A stretch of DNA of 64,000 bases from Actinomycetota bacterium (lineage in GTDB: Bacteria; Actinomycetota; Acidimicrobiia; Acidimicrobiales; Ilumatobacteraceae): the NCBI GenBank assembly GCA_009702045.1, contig WLIV01000005.1:62001-126000 (forward strand), written 5' to 3'. The position numbers and the translations under genes are program-made. Below the pieces are notes generated by a model that was given only the letters and a program-made list of their open reading frames with translations, had not been told where the DNA came from and did no database searches. Shown here in pieces: positions 17,502 to 27,637 of this stretch. Positions within the stretch are counted from its first letter, which is position 1; the number at the start of each line of letters is the position of its first letter.

Positions 17502-18344
17502 ATGTCGATCGTGTTCGCACTCCTCTCTGCCGCGGTGTACGGCGTCGGCGATTGGTTGGGCGGACGTGCCAGCCGCGTGCAGAAGAGCCTTGTGGTGGCC
17601 ACGCTTGGTCAGACCGTCAGCCTCGTGATGGTGGGTGCAATCGTGCTCGTCGCTGGGACATCGGCACCGGGTGTGTCCACCTGGTGTTGGGCGGCGGGCG
17701 GTGGCATCGTCGGCTCGTTAGGCATCGTCGGCCTCTACCACGGACTCGCGCACGGTGATGTCAGCGTGGTTGCTCCGGTGAGTGCCGTCGTTGGTGCGGC
17801 CGTTCCGGTAGTCGTTGGGCTTGCATCTGGCGAGCGGCCAGGTGTGCTGGCGATCGTCGGCATCGTGGTCGCTGTTGCGGCGGTGGCGCTGGTGAGCGGA
17901 GCGCTCGGCACTCACCAGCACAACACGCCGCGTCGCATCGTGGTTCTGTCGGTTCTTGTCGGCGCCTGTTTCGGGTCGCTGTTCGTGGCGCTCGACCGCA
18001 CCGACGCTCACTCCGGAATGTGGCCGCTGGTGATTGCCAGACTGGCGTCGGTGCCCTTCTTGCTGATCGTCAGTGGGGCGACCCGGGCCACACCGGTGAG
18101 GCACCGAGGCTCACTGCAGATTGCTGTGGTCGCCGGTCTGTTCGACATGGGCGCGAACCTGCTGTATCTCGTGGCCGTGCGCGGCGGGTTGCTTGCGGTC
18201 GTCGCAGTGGTGGCGTCGCTCTATCCGGCGAGCACTGTCGTACTGGCGCTCGTGGTCGACAAGGAACGGGTGGGAAAGTGGCAGTTCACGGGAATGGGAG
18301 CGGCTGCTGCTGCTCTGGTGTTGGTGAGCCTCAGCCGGCAGTAG
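17502..18344 (+). CDS. EamA/DMT-family transporter
   Basis: 280 residues with ten hydrophobic helices in two five-helix halves, as in the drug/metabolite transporter superfamily. Visible features are MSIVFALLSAAVYGVGDWLGGRAS, LGIVGLYHGLAHGDVSVVAPVSAVVGAAVPV in the first repeat and FDMGANLLYLVAVRGGLLAVVAVVASLYPASTVVLALVVDKE in the second. Members export amino acids or other small metabolites; the substrate cannot be read from the sequence. The last 14 bases overlap the end of the convergent hydrolase gene. Confidence 0.88.
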   Translation: MSIVFALLSAAVYGVGDWLGGRASRVQKSLVVATLGQTVSLVMVGAIVLVAGTSAPGVSTWCWAAGGGIVGSLGIVGLYHGLAHGDVSVVAPVSAVVGAAVPVVVGLASGERPGVLAIVGIVVAVAAVALVSGALGTHQHNTPRRIVVLSVLVGACFGSLFVALDRTDAHSGMWPLVIARLASVPFLLIVSGATRATPVRHRGSLQIAVVAGLFDMGANLLYLVAVRGGLLAVVAVVASLYPASTVVLALVVDKERVGKWQFTGMGAAAAALVLVSLSRQ

Positions 18345-19656
18345 CGGCGTCGCTGTCGGCGATCAGGCGACTCTCGCGGGCAGCCGCAGCGAAGATGCCC
18401 TTGCTCATCAGACTCGGCTCGGCCTTGCGACGTGCCACGTAGATCTCGGCCCGACCGTGATGGATTGCGGCATCGCTCGGGGCGGCCCACCCGGCGAGGT
18501 CGGCGAAATGGCACGCCAAGCGCAGGTCGCCGTCGGTGACCGCCTGTTGGGCGCGGTGGAGCAATGCACCGGCGCCACCTGCGAGTTCGGCGATCGCTGT
18601 TGCCAGGTGGGCGTCCGGTGAAGGCTTCAGCCGGGAGGCGGCACCGTCCCACCACCCGCCGTACAAGCGCCAAATGTTGTGCACCACGAACTCGGGCTCG
18701 TCGTACAACGGCCGCAAATACGGCTTGGCCAACGTGTCGGCAGGCACCCGCACGGTGTGGATGATCGTGTCGAGTGTCTCGCCGGCGTTCATCATCGCCA
18801 CGACCTCCGCCTCCAGATCCTCGAGTGCCTGAGCGATCTCGGTGAGCACACGATGGATACGCCCTACGCCTTCGATCGGCAGACCGTGCGCAGGTAAGAG
18901 CAACTCGGCGCCGGTGGCGGCCATCGCCCGCAGCGAGCGGGCCCATTCCATCGGGTAACGCTGCACCTTCTGCGGGTTGCCCGCATTGGGGAAGTTCCAG
19001 ATCAGAAAGTCACCAGTGACGAGTGCCTTGCGCTCGGGGAGCCAGGCCCAGAGATGATCGTCGGTCTCGCCGCGGCCGTGATGGAACTCGATCGTTTCGT
19101 CTCCCACGGTGACGGAATGGTGCGTGGTGAAGGTTTCGTCCGGTCGCAGCGTGCTGCTGGGAAGGAAGCGTCGCGCCGTTGGGTTGGCCTGCACGGCCAC
19201 GCCGACATCGCCATCGCCGACACTGAGGTTGAGGTTGAGATCGCCGGCAAGCCCACCGAACTGGCGGTTGTTGATGATCAGATTCCAGTTGTTCGTGTAG
19301 TCGTAGCGGTCGAGGCGGGCGGCAACGTTTTCGTGGCCGATCACGTGTGGGTGGTCGTCGCTGAAGAACGTGCTGCCGCCCACGTGATCGGCATGACCAT
19401 GGGTGTAGACGAGGTGCTTGACCGGCAAGGGCGACCAGGTGCGGAGCGCAGCGCGCACGGCCTCTCCGGTGTGCACCCCGGAGGCGTCGAAGCACATCAG
19501 ACCCTCTGCGTTCCGCAAGGCAATGCAATGGCTGAAGCTCTCCACCATCGACACACCGTCGGCGACCTCGCTCAACTCGTTGGTGACACGATTGACGGGC
19601 TGGTCGGTGAGACCGCTGTCGATAATGCGTGAAGAGAGGGCGAGAAGGTCGGCCAT
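18331..19656 (-). CDS. MBL-fold metallo-hydrolase, alkyl-sulfatase-like
   Basis: 441 residues. The metallo-beta-lactamase core shows YTHGHADHVGG (HxHxDH zinc ligands), a FHHGRGETDDHLWAWLP ligand segment, and LVTGDF with LLLPAHG. A C-terminal helical part (from about residue 270: RVLTEIAQALEDLEAEVVAMMNAG, then YLRPLYDEPEFVVHNIWRLYGGWWDG) resembles the dimerisation domain of SdsA1-type alkyl sulfatases. Those enzymes remove sulfate from alkyl sulfates; the natural substrate here is unknown. The next gene on the same strand, acyl-CoA dehydrogenase, starts far upstream and ends 31 bases before it, so they may share a transcript. Confidence 0.87.
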   Translation of the reverse strand: MADLLALSSRIIDSGLTDQPVNRVTNELSEVADGVSMVESFSHCIALRNAEGLMCFDASGVHTGEAVRAALRTWSPLPVKHLVYTHGHADHVGGSTFFSDDHPHVIGHENVAARLDRYDYTNNWNLIINNRQFGGLAGDLNLNLSVGDGDVGVAVQANPTARRFLPSSTLRPDETFTTHHSVTVGDETIEFHHGRGETDDHLWAWLPERKALVTGDFLIWNFPNAGNPQKVQRYPMEWARSLRAMAATGAELLLPAHGLPIEGVGRIHRVLTEIAQALEDLEAEVVAMMNAGETLDTIIHTVRVPADTLAKPYLRPLYDEPEFVVHNIWRLYGGWWDGAASRLKPSPDAHLATAIAELAGGAGALLHRAQQAVTDGDLRLACHFADLAGWAAPSDAAIHHGRAEIYVARRKAEPSLMSKGIFAAAARESRLIADSDAATAG

Positions 19657-19687
19657 GTGGTCGACGCTACTCAGACGTGTGTGGGTC

Positions 19688-20788
19688 CTAGCGAGGCAGG
19701 CCGAGCACTCGTTCGCCGATGATGTTGCGCATCACGTTCGATGTACCGCCCATGATGGTGTACCCCGGGTTGTAACAGAGGCCCTTGGTCGTGTCGTCCC
19801 AGAGCGTGCCGTCGGCGCCCAGCGTGCGCCAGACGAAGTCGGCCACGCGTTGCTCGTGTTCCGTGCCGAAGCACTTGGTGGCAGCACTGAAACCGGCCGG
19901 TGCCTGCTTGAGCACCTCGCGTGTGACCAGAATGCGCCCGATTCGATAGCCGATTTCAAGGCGGGCAATCTCTTGGCGCACCAACGGGTCGGTGGTGTCG
20001 GCGCGTGCGCGGGCGGCGAGGTACAACGCGTAGTTGCTGACGACCCGATCGATGCCGCCACGTTCGTGCTCGAGCTGCGCCATTGTCTGCTTGAACGCGG
20101 CGCCTTCGACACCGACGAGGTTGCTCACGGGCACGCGTACATCAGTGAAGAACACCTCGCAGAAGTGGCGGTTGGTGGTGAGATCCTTGATCTGGCGCAC
20201 CTCGATGCCGGGGGTGTTCATCGGAACGATGATCTCGCTGATGCCGGCGTGGGGTGGACCTTCCTTGCGGGTGCGGCAGATCAGATAGCAGTAATCAGAC
20301 ACTGCGCCGAAGCTGGTCCAGATCTTCTGTCCGTTGATCACCCAGTCGTCGCCGTCACGGACGGCGGCGGTGGTGAGACCGGCCAGGTCGCTGCCGGCGT
20401 TCGGCTCGCTCATCCCGATACACCATGTCGTTTCACCAGCGACGATTGCTGGCAGGAACTCTGCCTGCTGATCGGGGGTGCCGTAGGCCAGCAGACCGGG
20501 GCCCATCTGCCGGTCTCCGAACCACGAGGCGCCGATCGGGGCACCGGCCTTGATCATTTCCTCGCCGACGATGAGTCGGTCGAGTCCAGGGCGGCGTGCG
20601 CCGCTATACACGTTGTCCGGCCAGGTCATACCGATCCAGCCGCGGGCGCCGAGTTCCTTGGAGAACTCCTTCGAGTACCCGTTGATCCACGAGTCGTTCG
20701 AGCGGCCATACCGATCGACGGCTGCACGGGCGACCTCCGCGGCCTCAGTTCGAAGTGCTTCCTGCTCGGGCGTCCAAGAGAATTCCAT
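19688..20788 (-). CDS. Acyl-CoA dehydrogenase
   Basis: About 366 residues, flavoprotein family. MEFSWTPEQEALRTEAAEVARAAV is the usual N-terminal helix. CIGMSEPNAGSDLAGLTT and WVINGQKIWTSFGAVSDYCYLICRT line the FAD and substrate sites. FEVFFTDVRVP-like CEVFFTDVRVPVSNLVG follows, and the C-terminus has GYTIMGGTSNVMRNIIGERVLGLPR. It should introduce a 2,3-double bond in an acyl-CoA; chain preference is unknown. ATG 20788 is preferred because homology begins there. A perfect 43-base palindrome starts 47 bases upstream of that codon. Confidence 0.93.
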   Translation of the reverse strand: MEFSWTPEQEALRTEAAEVARAAVDRYGRSNDSWINGYSKEFSKELGARGWIGMTWPDNVYSGARRPGLDRLIVGEEMIKAGAPIGASWFGDRQMGPGLLAYGTPDQQAEFLPAIVAGETTWCIGMSEPNAGSDLAGLTTAAVRDGDDWVINGQKIWTSFGAVSDYCYLICRTRKEGPPHAGISEIIVPMNTPGIEVRQIKDLTTNRHFCEVFFTDVRVPVSNLVGVEGAAFKQTMAQLEHERGGIDRVVSNYALYLAARARADTTDPLVRQEIARLEIGYRIGRILVTREVLKQAPAGFSAATKCFGTEHEQRVADFVWRTLGADGTLWDDTTKGLCYNPGYTIMGGTSNVMRNIIGERVLGLPR

Positions 20789-20835
20789 CGCCGCCGATGC
20801 TAACCCCGCACCCCGGCCCGCTTCCCAGGCACTGC

Positions 20836-20878
20836 GTTTGAAGGCCAAACCGCACTCCGTGCGGTTTGGCCTTCAAAC
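20836..20878. repeat. 43-base palindromic element, copy A
   Basis: Arm GTTTGAAGGCCAAACCGCAC, loop TCC, and a perfectly complementary right arm: 20 paired bases with a 3-base loop. It lies between the divergent acyl-CoA dehydrogenase and icd genes, 47 bases upstream of the former's start. It is one of six copies in the window that share the outer GTTTGAAG/CTTCAAAC and inner CCGCAC/GTGCGG blocks. Confidence 0.95.
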
Positions 20879-20886
20879 ACTGCGGA

Positions 20887-20946
20887 CGACGGGGCGGGCG
20901 ACGGGGCGGGCGACGGGGCGGGCGACGGGGCGGGCGACGGGGCAGC
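20887..20946. repeat. 12-base tandem repeat, four full copies plus a partial
   Basis: The unit CGACGGGGCGGG is repeated exactly from 20887 to 20934 and then degenerates. It begins eight bases after palindrome copy A, in the divergent promoter region upstream of icd. Each unit has a run of four and a run of three G, so the plus strand could form G-quadruplexes. Copy number is likely to vary between strains. Confidence 0.95.
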
Positions 20947-21046
20947 GACGGACGAGAGTGGGCGTGGGTTTACCGACCGCAACGCCCCGCTCGGTAGCCT
21001 CGGGGGGTGGCGCTGAACCAGGCGACCCCACGCATGCCGGAAGTGA

Positions 21047-23284
<2,238 letters not shown>

Positions 23285-23331
23285 CCCAAAAGCCCGTCGA
23301 GTCAGCCCATCGCGACAGCGTCGGCCACAGC

Positions 23332-23374
23332 GTTTGAAGGCGTAACCGCACCCAGTGCGGTTACGCCTTCAAAC
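23332..23374. repeat. 43-base palindromic element, copy B
   Basis: Arm GTTTGAAGGCGTAACCGCAC, loop CCA, perfect right arm. It lies between icd and queA, ending 36 bases before the queA start, and a G-rich stretch (GGTGGGGGAGGAGG) follows. Compared with copy A the arms differ at several positions in both strands together, which preserves pairing. Confidence 0.95.
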
Positions 23375-23410
23375 GTTGGTGGGGGAGGAGGCCGTTAGCC
23401 TTGCCGGGCC

Positions 23411-24421
23411 ATGCGTCTCGAGGATTTCGACTACCCGCTGCCAGAGGAGCGCATCGCCCAACACCCGTTGGAGCCGCGTGATTCGGCCCGACTGCTGGTG
23501 GATCAGGGATCGTCCGGGCCGCTCCACCGGCATGTGCGCGATCTTCCTGAGTACTTACTCGAGGGCGACGTACTGGTCGTCAACGACACCAAGGTGATTC
23601 CCGCCCGGCTGCGACTGCAACGCGCCAGCGGTGGAGGCGCCGAGGCGCTATTGCTCGAACCGCTCGATACCGAGCGCCGCACATGGGAAGCAATGGTTCG
23701 CCCGGCCAAGAAGCTGCATCCGGGCGAGGAACTGTTCTCTGACGGTGAGCCGTTGGTTCGGGTCGTTCGCCGCAGCGAGAGTGGCGACACGATGATCATC
23801 GAGTTGATCGGCGACGGCGATCCGCTCACGTTGTTGCAGCAGCACGGCGAGATGCCGCTACCGCCGTACATCACCGCCCGCTCGGCCGCCGATGATCGCT
23901 ACCAGACCATCTACGCCGATGAGCCGGCCTCGTCCGCAGCGCCCACCGCCGGTCTGCACTTCACTCCCGAGCTGATGCAGCGGATCGAGGCGATGGGCAT
24001 CGAGACCCGCCGGGTGGAGCTGGTGGTCGGGCTCGACACGTTCAAGCCGGTCAGCACCGCCGACCCGCGCGACCACCTGATCCACAGCGAGCGGTACCGG
24101 GTCGAGCCCTCCGTCCTCGAGGCCTGCGCGGCTGCAAGGCGGGTGGTCGCCGTCGGTACGACCAGTGTGCGTGCGCTGGAGAGCGCAGCGACGCTCGGAA
24201 CCGGCACCGGGCGCACCCGCCTGTTCATCCATCGCCCATACGAGTGGAAGGTGGTCGACGTGCTGATGACGAACTTCCATCTGCCGCGCACGACGCTGTT
24301 GATGATGATCGACGCGTTCGTCGGCCCTCGCTGGCGCACCCTGTACGAGGAAGCCCTGCGCGAGCAGTACCGCTTCTTGAGCTTCGGCGACGCAATGTTG
24401 CTGGATCGGAGTCTGAGCTAG
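23411..24421 (+). CDS. queA: S-adenosylmethionine:tRNA ribosyltransferase-isomerase
   Basis: 336 residues. MRLEDFDYPLPEERIAQHPLEPRDSARLLV, LEGDVLVVNDTKVIPARL, PLPPYI, TVYA-like YQTIYADEPASSAAPTAGLHFT, VGTTSVRALESA and TNFHLPRTTLLMMIDAF are all QueA signatures. It adds epoxycyclopentanediol to preQ1-tRNA from SAM, the penultimate step to queuosine at tRNA position 34. The stop is directly followed by the tgt start with no spacer, so the two queuosine steps are coupled. Confidence 0.96.
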   Translation: MRLEDFDYPLPEERIAQHPLEPRDSARLLVDQGSSGPLHRHVRDLPEYLLEGDVLVVNDTKVIPARLRLQRASGGGAEALLLEPLDTERRTWEAMVRPAKKLHPGEELFSDGEPLVRVVRRSESGDTMIIELIGDGDPLTLLQQHGEMPLPPYITARSAADDRYQTIYADEPASSAAPTAGLHFTPELMQRIEAMGIETRRVELVVGLDTFKPVSTADPRDHLIHSERYRVEPSVLEACAAARRVVAVGTTSVRALESAATLGTGTGRTRLFIHRPYEWKVVDVLMTNFHLPRTTLLMMIDAFVGPRWRTLYEEALREQYRFLSFGDAMLLDRSLS

Positions 24422-25519
24422 ATGCATCCCGTCGATTTCGAACTGTTGGCCAGTGACGGCGCAGCCCGCACCGGCGTGGGCCACACCGCCCGGGGCAGCT
24501 ATCGCACGCCGTGCTTCATGCCCGTAGGCACACGGGGCGCGATCAAGTACCTCAGCGCCGCCGACTATGAGCGGCTCGGGGCCGAGATCGTGCTGGGCAA
24601 CACCTACCACCTGATGCTGCGCCCGGGTGCGGAGACGGTGGCCCACTTGGGCGGGCTGGGGAAGTTCGCCGGCTGGGGAGGCCTGACCCTCACCGACTCC
24701 GGCGGGTTCCAGGTGTTCAGCCTCGACCCGAAGGTCGACGACGATGGGGTCACGTTCAAGAGCACCTATGACGGCTCGAAACTTCGCTTCACGCCGGAGC
24801 TCGCGGTACACACCCAGGAGTTGTTGGGCGCCGATATCCAGATGGTGCTCGATGTGTGCCCGCCGCTTCCGTCCCCGCCCGAGGTCGTCCGCCGCGCGGT
24901 CGAGCGCACGTCGATGTGGGCAGCGCGGGCGAAAGCCGTTCATCAGCGACCTGACCAGGCGCTGTTCGGCATCGTGCAAGGCGGTGTGGACGAGGTGATG
25001 CGGGCAGAGAGTGCCCAGCGCACGGTCGAGGTCGGCTTCGACGGATATGGCATCGGTGGCCTCAGCGTGGGCGAGACACGGGCAGAGATGTTGCCCGCGC
25101 TTGCAGCCGCGCTCGAACACCTGCCGTCTGACCGGCCTCGCTATCTGATGGGCGTTGGCGACCCAGCGAGCCTCGTCGAGTCCGTTGCGCTCGGCGTCGA
25201 CCAGTTCGACTGCGTGATGCAGACCCGCATTGGTCGCCACGGCACAGCGCTCACCAGCACCGGAAAGCTGCACATCAAGAACGCGGTCCACGCGTTGAGC
25301 GACGAGCCGATGGATTCCCAGTGCAGTTGTGAGGTCTGCGCCCGCCACAGCCGGGGCTATATCCGCCACCTGTTCCAGGTGGGAGAACCCACCGCAGCAC
25401 GGCTGGTCAGCCTCCACAACATCGCTTGGACGCTGCAGCTGATGGCTCGAATGCGCGACGCGATCAGTGCCGGCACCTTCGACGACCTGCGTCGTCACGA
25501 ACTGTCCATCTGGGGTTGA
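24422..25519 (+). CDS. tgt: tRNA-guanine(34) transglycosylase
   Basis: 365 residues. This TIM-barrel enzyme exchanges G34 for preQ1 in tRNAs with GUN anticodons. Visible are CFMPVGTRGAIK, LGNTYHLMLRPG, LTDSGGFQVFSL with one catalytic aspartate, GIVQGGVD, GYGIGGLSVGE, YLMGVGDP, and VDQFDCVMQTRIGRHGTAL with the nucleophilic aspartate. The zinc site CSCEVC with a following HSRGYIRHL histidine is also present. Its ATG abuts the queA stop. Confidence 0.97.
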   Translation: MHPVDFELLASDGAARTGVGHTARGSYRTPCFMPVGTRGAIKYLSAADYERLGAEIVLGNTYHLMLRPGAETVAHLGGLGKFAGWGGLTLTDSGGFQVFSLDPKVDDDGVTFKSTYDGSKLRFTPELAVHTQELLGADIQMVLDVCPPLPSPPEVVRRAVERTSMWAARAKAVHQRPDQALFGIVQGGVDEVMRAESAQRTVEVGFDGYGIGGLSVGETRAEMLPALAAALEHLPSDRPRYLMGVGDPASLVESVALGVDQFDCVMQTRIGRHGTALTSTGKLHIKNAVHALSDEPMDSQCSCEVCARHSRGYIRHLFQVGEPTAARLVSLHNIAWTLQLMARMRDAISAGTFDDLRRHELSIWG

Positions 25520-25618
25520 CCGACCTGTCACCGGGGTGAACCGCACATTGCGGGATGGCATGGCTAGAATCGCCCGTCGGCCGTCAGGCCGTTCCACCGC
25601 GAAGATCTGGACCGTTCC

Positions 25619-25999
25619 ATGCTTTCCACGCTGCTCGCAGCCACCAAATCGAACCCGTTGCCGTCGCTGATCATCTTCTTGCTGATCCCGTTGGCGATGT
25701 ACTTCCTGCTGATTCGTCCGCAGAAGCGCCGCCAACGTGAGTCGGCGTCCTTGCAGAGCTCGGTCGAGGTCGGCGATGAGGTCATGACGACCTCCGGCCT
25801 CTACGGGTTCATCAGCGCCTTCGAGGGCGATATTGCATGGTTGGAGATCGACGACAACGTGCAGATCCGTATTGCTCGCGCCGCCATCCAGCGCAAGGTG
25901 GACACCGCCAAGGGTGAGACCGCGGAGCCGACCGTGGAAGACGTCAACAACGCCAAGGGCAAGATCCAGCCCGCCGCCGGCACCGAAGTCGACGACTGA
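25619..25999 (+). CDS. yajC: Sec translocon accessory subunit YajC
   Basis: 126 residues. One N-terminal membrane span (LIIFLLIPLAMYFLLIRPQKRRQ) is followed by the YajC core SSVEVGDEVMTTSGLYGFISAFEGDIAWLEIDDNVQIRIARAAIQRKV and an acidic tail. YajC associates with SecDF at the protein-export channel. It is followed after nine bases by secD, and with secF forms the expected export cluster. The 99 bases upstream contain TAGAAT at 25565-25570, which could serve as a -10 element, but no clear -35 was found. Confidence 0.92.
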   Translation: MLSTLLAATKSNPLPSLIIFLLIPLAMYFLLIRPQKRRQRESASLQSSVEVGDEVMTTSGLYGFISAFEGDIAWLEIDDNVQIRIARAAIQRKVDTAKGETAEPTVEDVNNAKGKIQPAAGTEVDD

Positions 26000-26008
26000 C
26001 CTACGTCC

Positions 26009-27637
26009 ATGCGCAAGAAGCTCATCATCTCCCTCGTGGGTGTGTTGGTGCTCGCGTACGGTGCGTTGTTCGCCGTGCTCCTCACCGACACCAAGCCTGC
26101 GCTCGGCCTCGACCTGCAGGGCGGCATCTCCGTCACCCAGCGGCCCAAGGACGGCACCCAGTACAACTCCCAGAGCCTCGATCTGGCCGTGGAGAAGATC
26201 CGCGAGCGCGTCGACAGCCTCGGTGTATCCGAGCCGGAGATCTTGCGTCAGGGCGACACGATCGTCGTCAACCTTCCTGGAGTGAAGAACCAGCGTCAGG
26301 CTGAAGAACTGGTGCAGGTCACCGGTCAGGTGTACCTGCGTCCGGTGATGGGTGGATGCCAGGTCGTCAACAACAGCCCCAGCACCACGACGGTCGCCGG
26401 TGCCAGCACCACGACGGTCGCCGGTACCAGCACCACGACGGTGGCTGGTGGTAGCACCACGGCGGTTGCCACGAGCACGACTGCAGCAGGCGGGCCTTCG
26501 CGCCCGGCTGACGGCAGCACCACGACGACGGCACCTGGAACAACAACCACGGCTGCGGCCGGTAGCAGCACCACCAGCACCGTCGCTGATGGCAGCACGA
26601 CCAGCACCACCGCGGCGCCTGTCGATGCGAACGGTGTCCCGATTCAACAGAGCGACCCGACAGCAACGCAGTATCTTCCGGTCAAGAACTCGAATCCGGC
26701 GCAGTACTGCCCGGTCGGTCCGGCTCAGGGCACCGGCGAAGTGTTCTCCGACAACGCTGGTGCCTCGATCATCAGTAACAGCGGCTGGGGTGTCACGGTC
26801 GACCTGCGCGGCGGCGCTGCGGGCGAAGACGTTTGGAACAACCTGGCCAACCAGTGTTACAACAAGCAGACGACCTGCCCGACCCAGCAGCTCGCCATCG
26901 AGCTCGACGGCACGTTGCAGTCGGTGGCCACCGTGCAGACGGCCAACTTCAACGGCAGTGTGCAGATCAGCGGCTCGTTCACCGAAGGTGAAGCACGCAA
27001 CCTGGCCCGTGTGATCAACAGCGGTTCACTTCCCGTCCAGCTGCAACTCGAGTCGGTGCAGAACGTGTCGCCCACGCTCGGCAAGGATTCGCTGCGCGCA
27101 GCCTGGATCTCTGGCCTCGTGGGTGTGGCCCTCGTGCTGGTGTTCATGGCGTTCTACTACCGCACGCTCGGTTTCATCGTGGCTGCCGGTCTCACCGTGT
27201 CGGGCTCGCTGCTCTGGAGCATCATCTCGATTCTGTCGCGTACTCAGGGTCTGGCCCTGTCGCTCTCGGGTATCGCCGGCATCATCGTGTCGGTCGGCGT
27301 CACCGTCGACTCGTACGTGGTGTTCTTCGAACGATTGAAAGATGAAGTGCGCTCGGGTAAGACGCTGCGCAACAGCGCGCAGCGCGGCTTCACGGCGGCT
27401 TGGCGCACCATTGTGATCGCCGACCTCGTGTCGCTGATCGGTGCGCTGGTGCTGTGGTATCTCACCGTCGGTGCGGTCCGCGGGTTCGCCTTCTTCCTCG
27501 GTTTGTCCACCGCGTGCGACATGTTCGTGGCGTACTTCTTCACCCGACCCACTGTCCTGCTCTTGGCCCGCACCACGTGGATGGAGCGCCGCAAGGTGAT
27601 GGGCATCGAGGTTTCGAACATCGGAGGTGCGGCGTGA
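26009..27637 (+). CDS. secD: Protein translocase subunit SecD with Thr/Ser-rich insertion
   Basis: 542 residues. An N-terminal span is followed by LGLDLQGGISVTQRP, the P1 periplasmic domain and VEKIRERVDSLGVSEPEI. After GEARNLARVINSGSLPVQLQLESVQNVSPTLGKDSL come five C-terminal helices with the SecD RND motif. Together with SecF it uses the proton gradient to pull exported proteins through. Residues 123-203 of the external domain are an insertion made almost only of S, T, A, G and V, beginning with eight-residue STTTVAGx repeats encoded by a 24-base DNA repeat. The frame is intact through it. The stop overlaps the secF GTG. Confidence 0.95.
   Translation: MRKKLIISLVGVLVLAYGALFAVLLTDTKPALGLDLQGGISVTQRPKDGTQYNSQSLDLAVEKIRERVDSLGVSEPEILRQGDTIVVNLPGVKNQRQAEELVQVTGQVYLRPVMGGCQVVNNSPSTTTVAGASTTTVAGTSTTTVAGGSTTAVATSTTAAGGPSRPADGSTTTTAPGTTTTAAAGSSTTSTVADGSTTSTTAAPVDANGVPIQQSDPTATQYLPVKNSNPAQYCPVGPAQGTGEVFSDNAGASIISNSGWGVTVDLRGGAAGEDVWNNLANQCYNKQTTCPTQQLAIELDGTLQSVATVQTANFNGSVQISGSFTEGEARNLARVINSGSLPVQLQLESVQNVSPTLGKDSLRAAWISGLVGVALVLVFMAFYYRTLGFIVAAGLTVSGSLLWSIISILSRTQGLALSLSGIAGIIVSVGVTVDSYVVFFERLKDEVRSGKTLRNSAQRGFTAAWRTIVIADLVSLIGALVLWYLTVGAVRGFAFFLGLSTACDMFVAYFFTRPTVLLLARTTWMERRKVMGIEVSNIGGAA
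26381..26470 (+). repeat. 24-base in-frame tandem repeat in secD
   Basis: Three near-identical 24-base units start at 26381, 26405 and 26429, each beginning AGCACCACGACGGT, and a partial, diverged unit follows from 26453. They encode STTTVAGx. The multiple-of-eight-codon length keeps the secD frame open, so copy number could change without inactivating the gene. Confidence 0.9.

Noticed and set aside
20836-20878. Palindrome copies as simple rho-independent terminators
   Set aside because: None of the six is followed by a T-run, and most precede genes rather than follow them; termination could still occur but is not the best explanation.
23858-26647. A 929-codon open frame on the minus strand
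   Set aside because: It lies antisense to the well-supported queA, tgt, yajC and secD, has Arg/His/Val-rich composition typical of high-GC shadow frames, and shows no domain.
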